Both the position numbers and the translations under genes were made by a program. The notes under the pieces are model-generated. The model ran no database searches and was not told the DNA's origin. It saw nothing but the letters and a program-made list of their open reading frames with translations. DNA of 5,802 nucleotides, taken from Proteobacteria bacterium UBA2383 (GTDB lineage: Bacteria; Pseudomonadota; Gammaproteobacteria; Competibacterales; Competibacteraceae). Location: the NCBI GenBank assembly GCA_002343485.1, contig DDST01000047.1, positions 1 to 5,802 of the forward strand, read 5' to 3'. Shown here piece by piece: positions 1-5,771 of this stretch (its first letter is position 1; each line of letters begins with the position of its first letter).

Positions 1-292
1 GCGGATCGAGCACTTCCGAGGGCAAGGGGTCAATCCATGCCAATGGCTGGCCTTGCTGGACCGTATCGCCTACCTCTGACTCAATTCGACGCAGATAGCC
101 TGTCACGGGCGCCGAGAGAACGTAGCGATCGATGATGCGGGTTTTACCTTCCGCTTCGACCGTCACTTGCAATGGCCGATGCGCAACCAGTGCCGCCTCC
201 ACCCACGATGGTTGCGGCCAGAAACCATAGACCAGCGCGGTTGCGATGACCAACGCCAGTAAAATCAGTCCGGAACGTCCGCGTTTGGTCAT
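1..292 (-). CDS. HlyD/MacA-type periplasmic adaptor subunit of ABC efflux system (N-terminal part, runs off left edge)
   Basis: This is the start of a membrane fusion (adaptor) protein that would connect the inner-membrane ABC permease to an outer-membrane channel. The first 97 codons are visible and the rest lies beyond the left edge. Residues 1-7 are basic (MTKRGRS) and residues 8-24 form one hydrophobic segment, which fits an N-terminal membrane anchor with the remainder in the periplasm. Residues about 57-90 match the first half of the lipoyl/barrel-sandwich domain of HlyD-type adaptors: VLSAPVTGYLRRI, then VGDTVQQGQPLAWID. The coiled coil and the second half of the lipoyl domain are not seen. 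The ATG at 292 lies 3 nt after the permease stop (TGAACCATG in the transcript), so translation is probably coupled, with only a weak GGGA about 7 nt upstream. The family assignment is firm; the exported substrate is unknown. Confidence 0.88.
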   Translation of the reverse strand, partial: MTKRGRSGLILLALVIATALVYGFWPQPSWVEAALVAHRPLQVTVEAEGKTRIIDRYVLSAPVTGYLRRIESEVGDTVQQGQPLAWIDPLPSEVLDP

Positions 293-295
293 GGT

Positions 296-2659
296 TCAGT
301 CCCGGGTCTTGAGCACGGCGATCAGATCCAGTCTATCCAATTTGCGCCGGATCAACAGCCCGGATACGAGCGCTGAAACCAGCACCACCGTGGCTGCAAA
401 AGCGTAGGTAGAAGGATGAATAATCAATGGAATACGGTAGAGTTCCGAACGGGCTCCCTGCACGAACAGGGCGCAGATACCCTGACCGATGAGAAAACCG
501 AACGGGATAGCGAGCAACACCAGCAAGCCGAGTTCGCCCAGCAGGATGTAGGCAATCTCCGCACGAGTGAACCCCAGCACCCGCAGGCTGGCCAATTCCC
601 GGCCTTGTTCGGTCAAAGCGATACGCGCGCTATTGTAGATCACACCAAAGGCGATGATGATCGCAAAAATCGTGGCGATGAAGGTGAAAAACAGCATGGT
701 CTGTTCCATGGTCCGGTGAAAGTTACGGATCTCCTGTTCGCGGATCGCGGTACCAGCGATTCGCGGAATTTCTTCCAAGCGACGGTAAAGCGCCGGCCGG
801 ACGCGGTCATCAACCGCCAGATAGGCACCGGAGATGGCCGGTCCCTCGCGCAATAACCGATTGAGACCGGCCAGCTCCATGTAACCGGCGACACCGAGAT
901 ACTCCTTGACCAGGCCGGCAACCGCCACCTCTCGCACTGGCCGGTTGCCTTCTAAGACTTCGATGAGCAGCCGGTCACCGGCACGAACGCCTAGCATCTG
1001 GCCCAGATAATCGGTTAGCAGCACACCTTCCGCCGGCAGCGCAAGCGGGCGCAGACCGGCATCCAGCAAGCGCTGCAAATCGCCGCCGGCGGGAATCCCC
1101 TTAAGTATCGTGCGATGAGAGCGCTGCTGAAACCGCAACCGGACCGGTACTGTGCGGAAAACTTCGACTCGCTCCACGCCAGGCAATCCCATCAGAGAAG
1201 AGATCGCTTGCCAGGCAGTCGCTTCTACAAAGGTGACTGCGAGATCCTCTCGTTGGGAAAGTTTGTAGTGAACGTCCAGCATATGTTCGATGGTCGCTTC
1301 CTGGAACCGGCCCACCATCGTGATACCACAGGCCAAGGCAATGCCCAGCATCGTGAGCAAAGATTTGAGCGGACGGCGCTCAATATGACGCAGGATCATC
1401 CGGTTGGGCGGCGATAAAAATCGTTGCAAGCCAAGCCGTTCGATCATGGTGGCACGATAGCGAGCCGGTGGCTCAGGGCGCATCGCCTCGGCAGGACGTA
1501 GGGCAAAAGCGGCGCGCAGTGCAACGGCGGTACCAATCACAGCGGCACCGGCATTGAACAATGTTGCACCGAGAACGAGTGGCCACGTCAACCGGTAATC
1601 CAGGAATGGAAAACGGAAAAACGTCATGTACAACTCAGCCAAGCTCTGGCCAAGCCAGGCACCGGTGAAGATTCCAGCCACCACGCCAGCGAGGACAATC
1701 GCCAGCACCAGCTTCAGATAATGCAGAGCAACGGCGACGTTGCCGTAACCGAATGCCTTGAGTGTGCCGATCTGCTCGCGCTGCATGCCCACAAGCCGAT
1801 TCACAACCACGTTCAATAAGAATACCGCCACACCCAGGAACAGCGCCGGAAACAGCGTCGCTGACAAGGTGATCTGATTGAATTCCTCGGACAGGAACCG
1901 GTGCGATGCCTGATCCTCACGATCATAAGCGCCCAATCCGCCATAGGGTGTCAAGAGCCGGTCAAGCGCATCGATGACCTCTGGGACAGCGTGATCACTG
2001 GCCAATCCTAGTACCACATCATTGAACGCGCCTTCCATGCCATAGGCGACACCCAACGCCCGGCGCCCCATCCACAGTACGCCATAACGCTGGTAGTCAG
2101 GAAATAGCGAGCCGGGACGCATCTGGTTGATGTATTCCGGTGACAAGGCCGTGCCGACGATCGTCAAGGTCTGGCGGCGGCCGTTGATGACAACCCGCAG
2201 CCGGGCACCGGGCGTCAGGTGGTGGGCGCCGGCAAACGCCTCGCTGACGATCACTTCATCATCACGATCTGCCGCCACCAGACGTCCTTGCCGCAGGTAG
2301 AGGCGATTCAGCCGGGATTCGCGGTTGTCGGGAATGGAAATCAACCGGCCGGTGATTGGCTCCGGGAACCCCGCAACCTCCAGATTGATAGGAGCGACCA
2401 CCCGGGTTTCGGTCTCGACAACCCCGGGGATGGTTGCAATGCGCGCTCGTAGCGACTCTGGTGCGCGCTTCATTGAAACAAACACATCAGCAAAACGATA
2501 ATCTTGATAATAACGAGCCTGAGTCTGGCGCAATGCCTCTAGGGTGGCGCCGAACATAATGTGGATAGCGACCCCACACACGATCACCAAGGCGATAGCG
2601 ATGGCCTGACTCTTCATTTGCCACAATTCACGCCAGAGCTTACGATCCAGGGATCTCAT
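296..2659 (-). CDS. ABC transporter permease with two FtsX-type repeats (MacB/LolE-like export class)
   Basis: This 787-residue inner-membrane permease belongs to the ABC3/FtsX class, which exports or extracts substrates using large periplasmic domains. I read eight membrane segments in two repeats of four. Repeat 1 has residues about 18-38, 266-288, 313-337 and 357-380; repeat 2 has about 431-450, 655-676, 703-728 and 748-770. Periplasmic domains of about 225 and 205 residues follow the first segment of each repeat. The internal duplication also shows in the cytoplasmic loops: REQIGTLKAFGY (294-305) corresponds to GRELASLRVLGFTRAEI (686-702), the loops expected to contact the ATPase. Each repeat ends alike (LRPAEAMRP near 387 and LDLIAVLKTRD at the C terminus). 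The ATG at 2659 is 12 nt after the ATPase stop and lacks a clear Shine-Dalgarno sequence, which suggests coupled translation. It is a double-length permease, so a single copy could supply the whole membrane unit. No defect is visible. The substrate cannot be inferred. Confidence 0.93.
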   Translation of the reverse strand: MRSLDRKLWRELWQMKSQAIAIALVIVCGVAIHIMFGATLEALRQTQARYYQDYRFADVFVSMKRAPESLRARIATIPGVVETETRVVAPINLEVAGFPEPITGRLISIPDNRESRLNRLYLRQGRLVAADRDDEVIVSEAFAGAHHLTPGARLRVVINGRRQTLTIVGTALSPEYINQMRPGSLFPDYQRYGVLWMGRRALGVAYGMEGAFNDVVLGLASDHAVPEVIDALDRLLTPYGGLGAYDREDQASHRFLSEEFNQITLSATLFPALFLGVAVFLLNVVVNRLVGMQREQIGTLKAFGYGNVAVALHYLKLVLAIVLAGVVAGIFTGAWLGQSLAELYMTFFRFPFLDYRLTWPLVLGATLFNAGAAVIGTAVALRAAFALRPAEAMRPEPPARYRATMIERLGLQRFLSPPNRMILRHIERRPLKSLLTMLGIALACGITMVGRFQEATIEHMLDVHYKLSQREDLAVTFVEATAWQAISSLMGLPGVERVEVFRTVPVRLRFQQRSHRTILKGIPAGGDLQRLLDAGLRPLALPAEGVLLTDYLGQMLGVRAGDRLLIEVLEGNRPVREVAVAGLVKEYLGVAGYMELAGLNRLLREGPAISGAYLAVDDRVRPALYRRLEEIPRIAGTAIREQEIRNFHRTMEQTMLFFTFIATIFAIIIAFGVIYNSARIALTEQGRELASLRVLGFTRAEIAYILLGELGLLVLLAIPFGFLIGQGICALFVQGARSELYRIPLIIHPSTYAFAATVVLVSALVSGLLIRRKLDRLDLIAVLKTRD

Positions 2660-2671
2660 GACGGCGCCAGC

Positions 2672-3388
2672 CTACCAAACGATCTCGTGGGGTGCTTGCC
2701 GCTGGGCGTTGCGATCAATGTGGGCAATTAAGCCGTTGCTGAGATGGATGACTCGATCAGCCATCGCAGCAATAGCGGCGTTATGCGTGATGACCACGGT
2801 CGTGGTGCCCAGCTCCCGGTTTACCCGCTCGATCACCGTTAGCACCCGGATGCCGGTCTGCACATCAAGCGCCCCGGTCGGTTCATCGCACAACAACACT
2901 TCGGGGCGCTTGGCCACTGCCCGAGCGATGGCTACTCGCTGTTGCTCACCGCCTGAGAGCTGCGCAGGGAAGTGATCCATACGGTCCGCCAATCCGACCA
3001 GGTCCAGCGCCTCTTCCGGCGCCAGCGGATTTCGGGCGATTTCTGTAACCAGGGCAACGTTCTCCCGGGCTGTCAAACTGGGAATCAAATTGTAAAACTG
3101 AAATACGAAGCCCACATGTTCGCGCCGGTAGCGGGTAAGTTCAGCATCATCGTACACACTCAGATTGCGTCCCCCGTATTGCATGGCACCGCTACTGGGT
3201 GAATCCAACCCGCCCAGGATGTTGAGCAGCGTCGACTTGCCGCTTCCCGAGGGGCCCAGCAACACCACAAATTCGCCGGCAAACAACTCCAGATCGACAC
3301 CGCGCAGCGCCTGTACCTGAATTTCGCCCATCGGGTAGATCTTGGTTAGGCCTTGGGCGAGAAAGACCCGGTCGTGGAAAGCGGTCAC
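2672..3388 (-). CDS. ABC transporter ATP-binding protein (LolD/MacB-type ATPase)
   Basis: This cytoplasmic ATPase of 238 residues powers the permease encoded next to it. All nucleotide-binding motifs are present and intact: Walker A GPSGSGKST at 45-53, Q-loop Gln97 in FVFQFYNLIP, signature LSGGEQQR at 144-151, Walker B EVLLCDEP at 163-170 with catalytic Glu169, D-loop GALD at 172-175, and switch His202. The sequence and length fit the LolD/FtsE/MacB branch that pairs with FtsX-type permeases. The start is a GTG at 3388. An in-frame TGA lies only 15 nt upstream (3403-3401), and the next internal ATG (Met20) would remove the conserved first strand (VFLAQGLTKIY), so the GTG is the best choice. 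There is no recognisable Shine-Dalgarno before it. It is the first gene of the ATPase-permease-adaptor operon, and its leader lies in a decayed plus-strand gene. Confidence 0.95.
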   Translation of the reverse strand: MTAFHDRVFLAQGLTKIYPMGEIQVQALRGVDLELFAGEFVVLLGPSGSGKSTLLNILGGLDSPSSGAMQYGGRNLSVYDDAELTRYRREHVGFVFQFYNLIPSLTARENVALVTEIARNPLAPEEALDLVGLADRMDHFPAQLSGGEQQRVAIARAVAKRPEVLLCDEPTGALDVQTGIRVLTVIERVNRELGTTTVVITHNAAIAAMADRVIHLSNGLIAHIDRNAQRQAPHEIVW

Positions 3389-3414
3389 AAATGAAAACGA
3401 TCACTGATAGATGA

Positions 3415-3753
3415 ATAGAATCGAAGGGGACGCCAATACCATGGATTGAATGGATATTCCAGCATGGCGACAGCGGAGTTGGCATACATTCAGAACATCA
3501 TGATTTTGCCACGGCAGCCGATGGTATGCCCTACACCACGGTATCCTACGCCAGCGGCCTTGGCCATCATGTGCTTGCTGCCAGCGGGCTGGCGACACGG
3601 TCTATAACGCGCGTGTCCAAGCTGGTTATATATCGAGCCAATCCATCGAGGCGGCATCGAATATCGGGCGCGGGCGAGATGGAAACCAACGAGTCCATGG
3701 CGTGGTTGAAGCACGCCTTGGCGGCTCCTGGCCCTGAGCATCACGCTCATTGA
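3415..3753 (+). pseudogene. Decayed remnant resembling the C-terminal part of an alkaline phosphatase
   Basis: No intact gene is seen in the 445 nt between the ABC operon and the cytochrome gene, but the plus strand carries a broken protein-like signal. In the frame starting at 3517 it reads ADGMPYTTVSYASGLGHH, which resembles the DGxPYTTLxYANGPG segment near the C terminus of PhoA-superfamily alkaline phosphatases. After a frame change near 3571-3591 it reads GDTVYNARVQAG (3591-3626), then a degraded stretch where the family has its THxGEDVxIxxxGPGA motif (residues IGRGRDGNQ at 3663-3689), then VHGVVE (3693-3710), which resembles the family's G-V-x-E-Q ending. The zinc-binding THxGED motif is not intact, and at least one more frame change is needed at 3711 to continue. 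The upstream part (3415-3516) matches only weakly. The assignment rests on remembered family motifs, not an alignment. The alternative is non-coding DNA with chance resemblance. Confidence 0.45.
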
Positions 3754-3757
3754 GCGT
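3743..3757. repeat. Short perfect dyad ACGCTCA-T-TGAGCGT at the end of the phosphatase-like relic
   Basis: Two 7-bp arms flank a single T, and the dyad spans the stop codon of the relic frame (TGA at 3751-3753). As RNA it could form a 6-bp stem with a 3-nt loop. No run of T follows on either strand, so it is not a convincing intrinsic terminator. It could be a degraded terminator of the relic gene or a protein-binding site. Confidence 0.4.
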
Positions 3758-3767
3758 AACATTCATT

Positions 3768-3779
3768 ACAAGGCCTTGT
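3768..3779. repeat. Perfect 12-bp palindrome ACAAGGCCTTGT
   Basis: This is a perfect self-complementary 12-mer, 55 nt beyond the cytochrome stop codon in the direction of that gene's transcription. It has no loop and no adjacent T tract, so hairpin termination is unlikely. A dimeric regulator site or chance are the remaining readings. Confidence 0.3.
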
Positions 3780-3833
3780 TTATCATCCACCTTCATCAAA
3801 CCAAGCGGTATAACCCCTCATGCCATTAAATTG

Positions 3834-4340
3834 TCACTTGGCTTCCACTGGGCCTGATTGCGGAGGTATGGGAAATAAGATATGCGGCCCATCCGGGGTT
3901 TGATCCGGCGGAAGATACGCTGGGGCTGGTTCGCCGGCGGGTCCCAAATATCTTATGAGCTGATAAATGGCCCGCAAATCTTGCTCTTTCATATCATGAA
4001 GAGCAAACCAAGGCATCGGTGGGCGGAATTGGGCCGTGCGTGCTATCTTAATCCACTGATCTTCAGTGAGTTTGTGCATGTATAGCCTCAAATTGCTTGG
4101 ATAGGTGGTCCCCCACGGGCCGCGCCAGCCCAAGCGATCACCGAGCAACCATTCTTTTTCGGGAATTTTTCCGCCTGCCTGCGCATAGCCCGGTGTGTGG
4201 CAGTCATTACAGCCTGCAATTTTGACAAGATACCTTCCACGATCAACAAGCTTCGCCACTGGATCTGCCCCTGCATACTGCGTGGACGTGGCAAACACGA
4301 TGAGTGCAGTTCCTATCATCGAAGTAAGACGTATTGACAT
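3834..4340 (-). CDS. Exported monoheme c-type cytochrome
   Basis: This 168-residue protein is predicted to be a periplasmic electron carrier with one covalently bound heme c. Residues 1-25 form a Sec signal peptide: Arg4, a hydrophobic core at about 8-18, and a likely cleavage site after Ala-Gly-Ala at 25. The heme-binding motif CNDCH lies at 44-48 after RGRYLVKIAGC, with His48 as proximal ligand. Met109 in RPPMPW is the likely distal ligand, and residues 113-133 (ALHDMKEQDLRAIYQLIRYLG) form the usual C-terminal helix of a class I cytochrome c domain. A proline-rich tail (134-168) follows. The ATG at 4340 has a strong AAGGAG 5 nt upstream. The gene lies 86 nt downstream of the TetR gene on the same strand, so it could be read through from that operon or have its own promoter in the AT-rich gap; neither a clear promoter nor a terminator is visible there. 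Its redox partner is unknown. Confidence 0.9.
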   Translation of the reverse strand: MSIRLTSMIGTALIVFATSTQYAGADPVAKLVDRGRYLVKIAGCNDCHTPGYAQAGGKIPEKEWLLGDRLGWRGPWGTTYPSNLRLYMHKLTEDQWIKIARTAQFRPPMPWFALHDMKEQDLRAIYQLIRYLGPAGEPAPAYLPPDQTPDGPHILFPIPPQSGPVEAK

Positions 4341-4345
4341 GGTTT

Positions 4346-4351
4346 CTCCTT
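4346..4351 (-). promoter_or_regulatory. Ribosome binding site AAGGAG of the cytochrome c gene
   Basis: The transcript reads AAGGAG, then 5 nt, then ATG. This is the strongest Shine-Dalgarno match in the window and fixes the start at 4340. The 50 nt upstream of it are markedly AT-rich compared with the surrounding coding DNA. Confidence 0.8.
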
Positions 4352-4426
4352 GGAGACTGGTAAGGTTTTTAAGTTTTATTTAAAATATCAAAAAGTTATA
4401 TCTGTTTTCGCGTCAGCTGCCCCGTC

Positions 4427-5029
4427 TTATGCTGATTTAGCATCCTCAAGAGCAGCGCGGACAAGGGCCCGCACCGCCCAGCTTTTAACCGTGCGTGCTG
4501 TTCCAGCGTCAAAACCCAGGACATCACGAAAGACCACCATCGATTCCGGCCCGAAAATCAGCGCCAGCGCCGCGCAAAGCCGTTGGTAATCGTCCTCGCG
4601 AAACCGGTGACGCGCAGTCGCTAGCGCCGCTTCAATTAACGGCAGCCGGCGATTTTGCCGGGCGGGCAATGGATCATCCGTCATATCCCGCCCGATCGAA
4701 TTCGCCAGCATAATCCGTAGCTGCGCCTCATTCTGGTAGACCACCTCGTGCAGGGATGCCTCGGCACGATCGACGCGCGCCTCAGCATCGTCTGATGGAT
4801 CATTTGCGAAGAGTCCAACCGGGTCTGCGACCGCCGCGTCAATCGGCGCTTCCACCAACAGCGCGTCCAAACGGGGAAAGTGCCGGTACGCCGTGGCGCG
4901 TGAGACCATGGCCTCTGCTGCCACCTCGTCCATAGTGGGTTTGCAACCCTTTTTCATCAGCCGGCCGGCAGCCCGCAGCAAGTCCTTGCGTGTACGTAAC
5001 TCCTGGTTACTCGGCTTACGCTCAGTCAT
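4427..5029 (-). CDS. TetR/AcrR-family transcriptional repressor
   Basis: This is a 200-residue DNA-binding regulator. Residues about 12-58 form the TetR N-terminal three-helix DNA-binding domain. The helix-turn-helix reads TMDEVAAEAMVSRATAYRHF (32-51), with the family's typical recognition helix ending in Y-x-H-F, followed by DALLVE (55-60). The C-terminal part (about 65-200) is helical and divergent, as expected for the ligand-binding and dimerisation region; its inducer cannot be predicted. The ATG at 5029 overlaps the stop of the upstream SnoaL-like gene in an ATGA, so the two are co-transcribed and probably translationally coupled. No separate Shine-Dalgarno is evident. The operon promoter contains a large inverted repeat in its spacer, and the simplest reading is that this protein binds it and represses its own operon. 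The length is normal and there is no sign of damage. Confidence 0.92.
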   Translation of the reverse strand: MTERKPSNQELRTRKDLLRAAGRLMKKGCKPTMDEVAAEAMVSRATAYRHFPRLDALLVEAPIDAAVADPVGLFANDPSDDAEARVDRAEASLHEVVYQNEAQLRIMLANSIGRDMTDDPLPARQNRRLPLIEAALATARHRFREDDYQRLCAALALIFGPESMVVFRDVLGFDAGTARTVKSWAVRALVRAALEDAKSA

Positions 5030-5451
5030 TGAGTTTGGGGAAGCTGTTGGATGATCGCCGCCAGATCAATCCAGACTTGCTCCCTTTGAATCTGGCCGGT
5101 GGCTGTAAACTCCATCACATGGAGAAGGCGAAAATCTAAGGATCGTCCATGACCTTCCAAGCCAAAAGGCCGTCCGGGTGCCTGGCCTTGCCACAAGGAT
5201 TCATCGATTAGAAAACCGTCACCGTAGAGCCGCCGAATGGGGACGACCTGGTTCCCGGATAAATCCGCAAACAGGGTTTCATAGAAATTCCGAGCCGCTT
5301 CCCGGCCATGACTGGGGCCGTGGGGCCAGCCGACGATGTCATGCGTGGCATCCGGAGCCAATGTAGCCAGGACGCCTTCGATATCGTCGTTGTGCTCGTA
5401 AGTAAAGTGTTCGTTGATTTTTTGGTCCATTTCTTGAGGTGTGAGAGACAT
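5026..5451 (-). CDS. SnoaL-like / nuclear transport factor 2 (NTF2) fold protein
   Basis: This 141-residue cytoplasmic protein has no signal peptide or membrane segment. It has the SnoaL/NTF2 pattern: an N-terminal helical part containing DDIEGVLATLAPDATHDIVG (22-41), the GREAARNFYETLF helix (49-61), then alternating strands ending with HVMEFTATGQIQREQVWID (111-129). This cone-shaped fold includes isomerases, cyclases, dehydratases and non-catalytic ligand binders, so a precise reaction cannot be assigned; His37, Glu84 and Asp129 are candidate pocket residues by position only. The ATG at 5451 has GGAG 7 nt upstream. It is the first gene of a two-gene operon with the TetR regulator, which suggests that it acts on, or is induced by, a small molecule sensed by that regulator. 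Confidence is high for the fold and low for any chemistry. Confidence 0.85.
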   Translation of the reverse strand: MSLTPQEMDQKINEHFTYEHNDDIEGVLATLAPDATHDIVGWPHGPSHGREAARNFYETLFADLSGNQVVPIRRLYGDGFLIDESLWQGQAPGRPFGLEGHGRSLDFRLLHVMEFTATGQIQREQVWIDLAAIIQQLPQTQ

Positions 5452-5456
5452 TGTTG

Positions 5457-5462
5457 ATCTCC
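5457..5462 (-). promoter_or_regulatory. Ribosome binding site (GGAGAT) of the SnoaL-like gene
   Basis: GGAG lies 7 nt before the ATG at 5451 in the transcript, which is normal spacing and supports this start. Confidence 0.7.
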
Positions 5463-5480
5463 AGGTAGGATCGAGATGCT

Positions 5481-5516
5481 AGTATTCTAATGAGACTTTA
5501 GTCTCTTTGCAATACT
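5481..5516. promoter_or_regulatory. Probable TetR operator: 36-bp dyad centred in the promoter spacer
   Basis: The core at 5492-5505 is a perfect inverted repeat, GAGACT-TT-AGTCTC. A second perfect pair of arms, AGTATT (5481-5486) and AATACT (5511-5516), has the same centre (between 5498 and 5499). Over the full 36 bp, 14 of 18 base pairs are symmetric. The core occupies the spacer between -35 and -10, and the outer arms overlap both hexamers. This matches the known mode of TetR-family autorepression, and the regulator gene is the second gene of the controlled operon. That this TetR protein is the one that binds here is inference. Confidence 0.7.
5484..5512 (-). promoter_or_regulatory. Sigma-70-type promoter of the SnoaL-like/TetR operon
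   Basis: On the minus strand, -35 TTGCAA (5512-5507, 4 of 6 consensus) and -10 TAGAAT (5489-5484, 5 of 6) are separated by exactly 17 nt. Transcription would start near 5477, giving a leader of about 25 nt that contains the ribosome binding site. The DNA upstream (5513-5560) is AT-rich, as in many strong promoters. The spacer is almost filled by an inverted repeat, so repressor binding would block RNA polymerase. Confidence 0.7.
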
Positions 5517-5564
5517 TTTATATCAATCCATAAAAAACCAAATAATTCTGATTCTTATTTACCG

Positions 5565-5771
5565 GTGACCGACTCATCAGACTTTCGCCGGAAAGTGTTG
5601 CCGGTCTGTGAAGGGGAAGGCTTAACGCTTGCGGAGATAGCGCAGCGATTAAATGGGGGGAAGGCGCACGAACGAGCAGTTCGCTTGCGTGTGGCACAGA
5701 ACGCGATTTTCCATAGCCTGAAAAAGCATCCTGCCACTTATAAAGTGGCCCAGCGCGGGTTCGCCAATTAA
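5565..5771 (+). pseudogene. IS630-family transposase N-terminal fragment with internal deletion
   Basis: This 68-codon frame (GTG start) reads like both ends of the N-terminal DNA-binding region of IS630-type transposases with the middle missing. The beginning, DFRRKVLPVCEGEGLTLAEI (6-25), resembles the first helix-turn-helix typical of this family (DFRxKVLxVxExEGLTxxEVAxRF). From residue 35 it jumps to HERAVRLRVAQNAIFHSLKK (35-54) and then TYKVA, which resembles the family's later segment YERAxRLGVSxxxIxxALKKLGVTYKK. About 40-50 codons appear to be lost after AEIAQRLNGGK, without breaking the frame. The frame ends at TAA (5769-5771), and the catalytic DDE domain is not seen before the window ends. 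No terminal inverted repeats or target duplications were recognised. It is probably a dead insertion sequence relic and not a functional small regulator. Confidence 0.6.

Noticed and set aside
416..856. 146-codon plus-strand open frame
   Set aside because: It lies entirely antisense within the permease gene, whose frame encodes a coherent membrane protein. The plus-strand product is rich in Q, D, E and R with no recognisable domain, as expected of a shadow frame.
3526..3753. 75-codon plus-strand frame as an intact small gene
   Set aside because: No ribosome binding site is evident. Only the first part resembles a protein family and the matching continuation is in another frame, so a broken gene explains it better.
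3490..3762. 90-codon minus-strand frame upstream of the ABC ATPase
   Set aside because: The composition is Arg-rich with no domain. It overlaps the phosphatase-like signal on the other strand and other overlapping minus frames, so it is probably a chance open frame.
4341..4426. Possible separate promoter for the cytochrome gene in the AT-rich gap
   Set aside because: TTGATA resembles a -35 hexamer, but no acceptable -10 lies 16-18 nt downstream. AT-richness alone is not enough to call a promoter.
4350..4589. 79-codon plus-strand frame
   Set aside because: It begins in the AT-rich gap and then runs antisense through the end of the TetR gene. The product is low-complexity (Ala, Arg, Ser, Thr) with no domain.
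5492..5505. GAGACTTTAGTCTC inverted repeat as an intrinsic terminator
   Set aside because: The loop is only 2 nt, there is no adequate T tract, and it sits exactly between good -35 and -10 hexamers, so an operator is the better reading.
5555..5737. 60-codon minus-strand frame opposite the transposase relic
   Set aside because: The plus-strand frame carries the recognisable transposase motifs; the minus frame has none.
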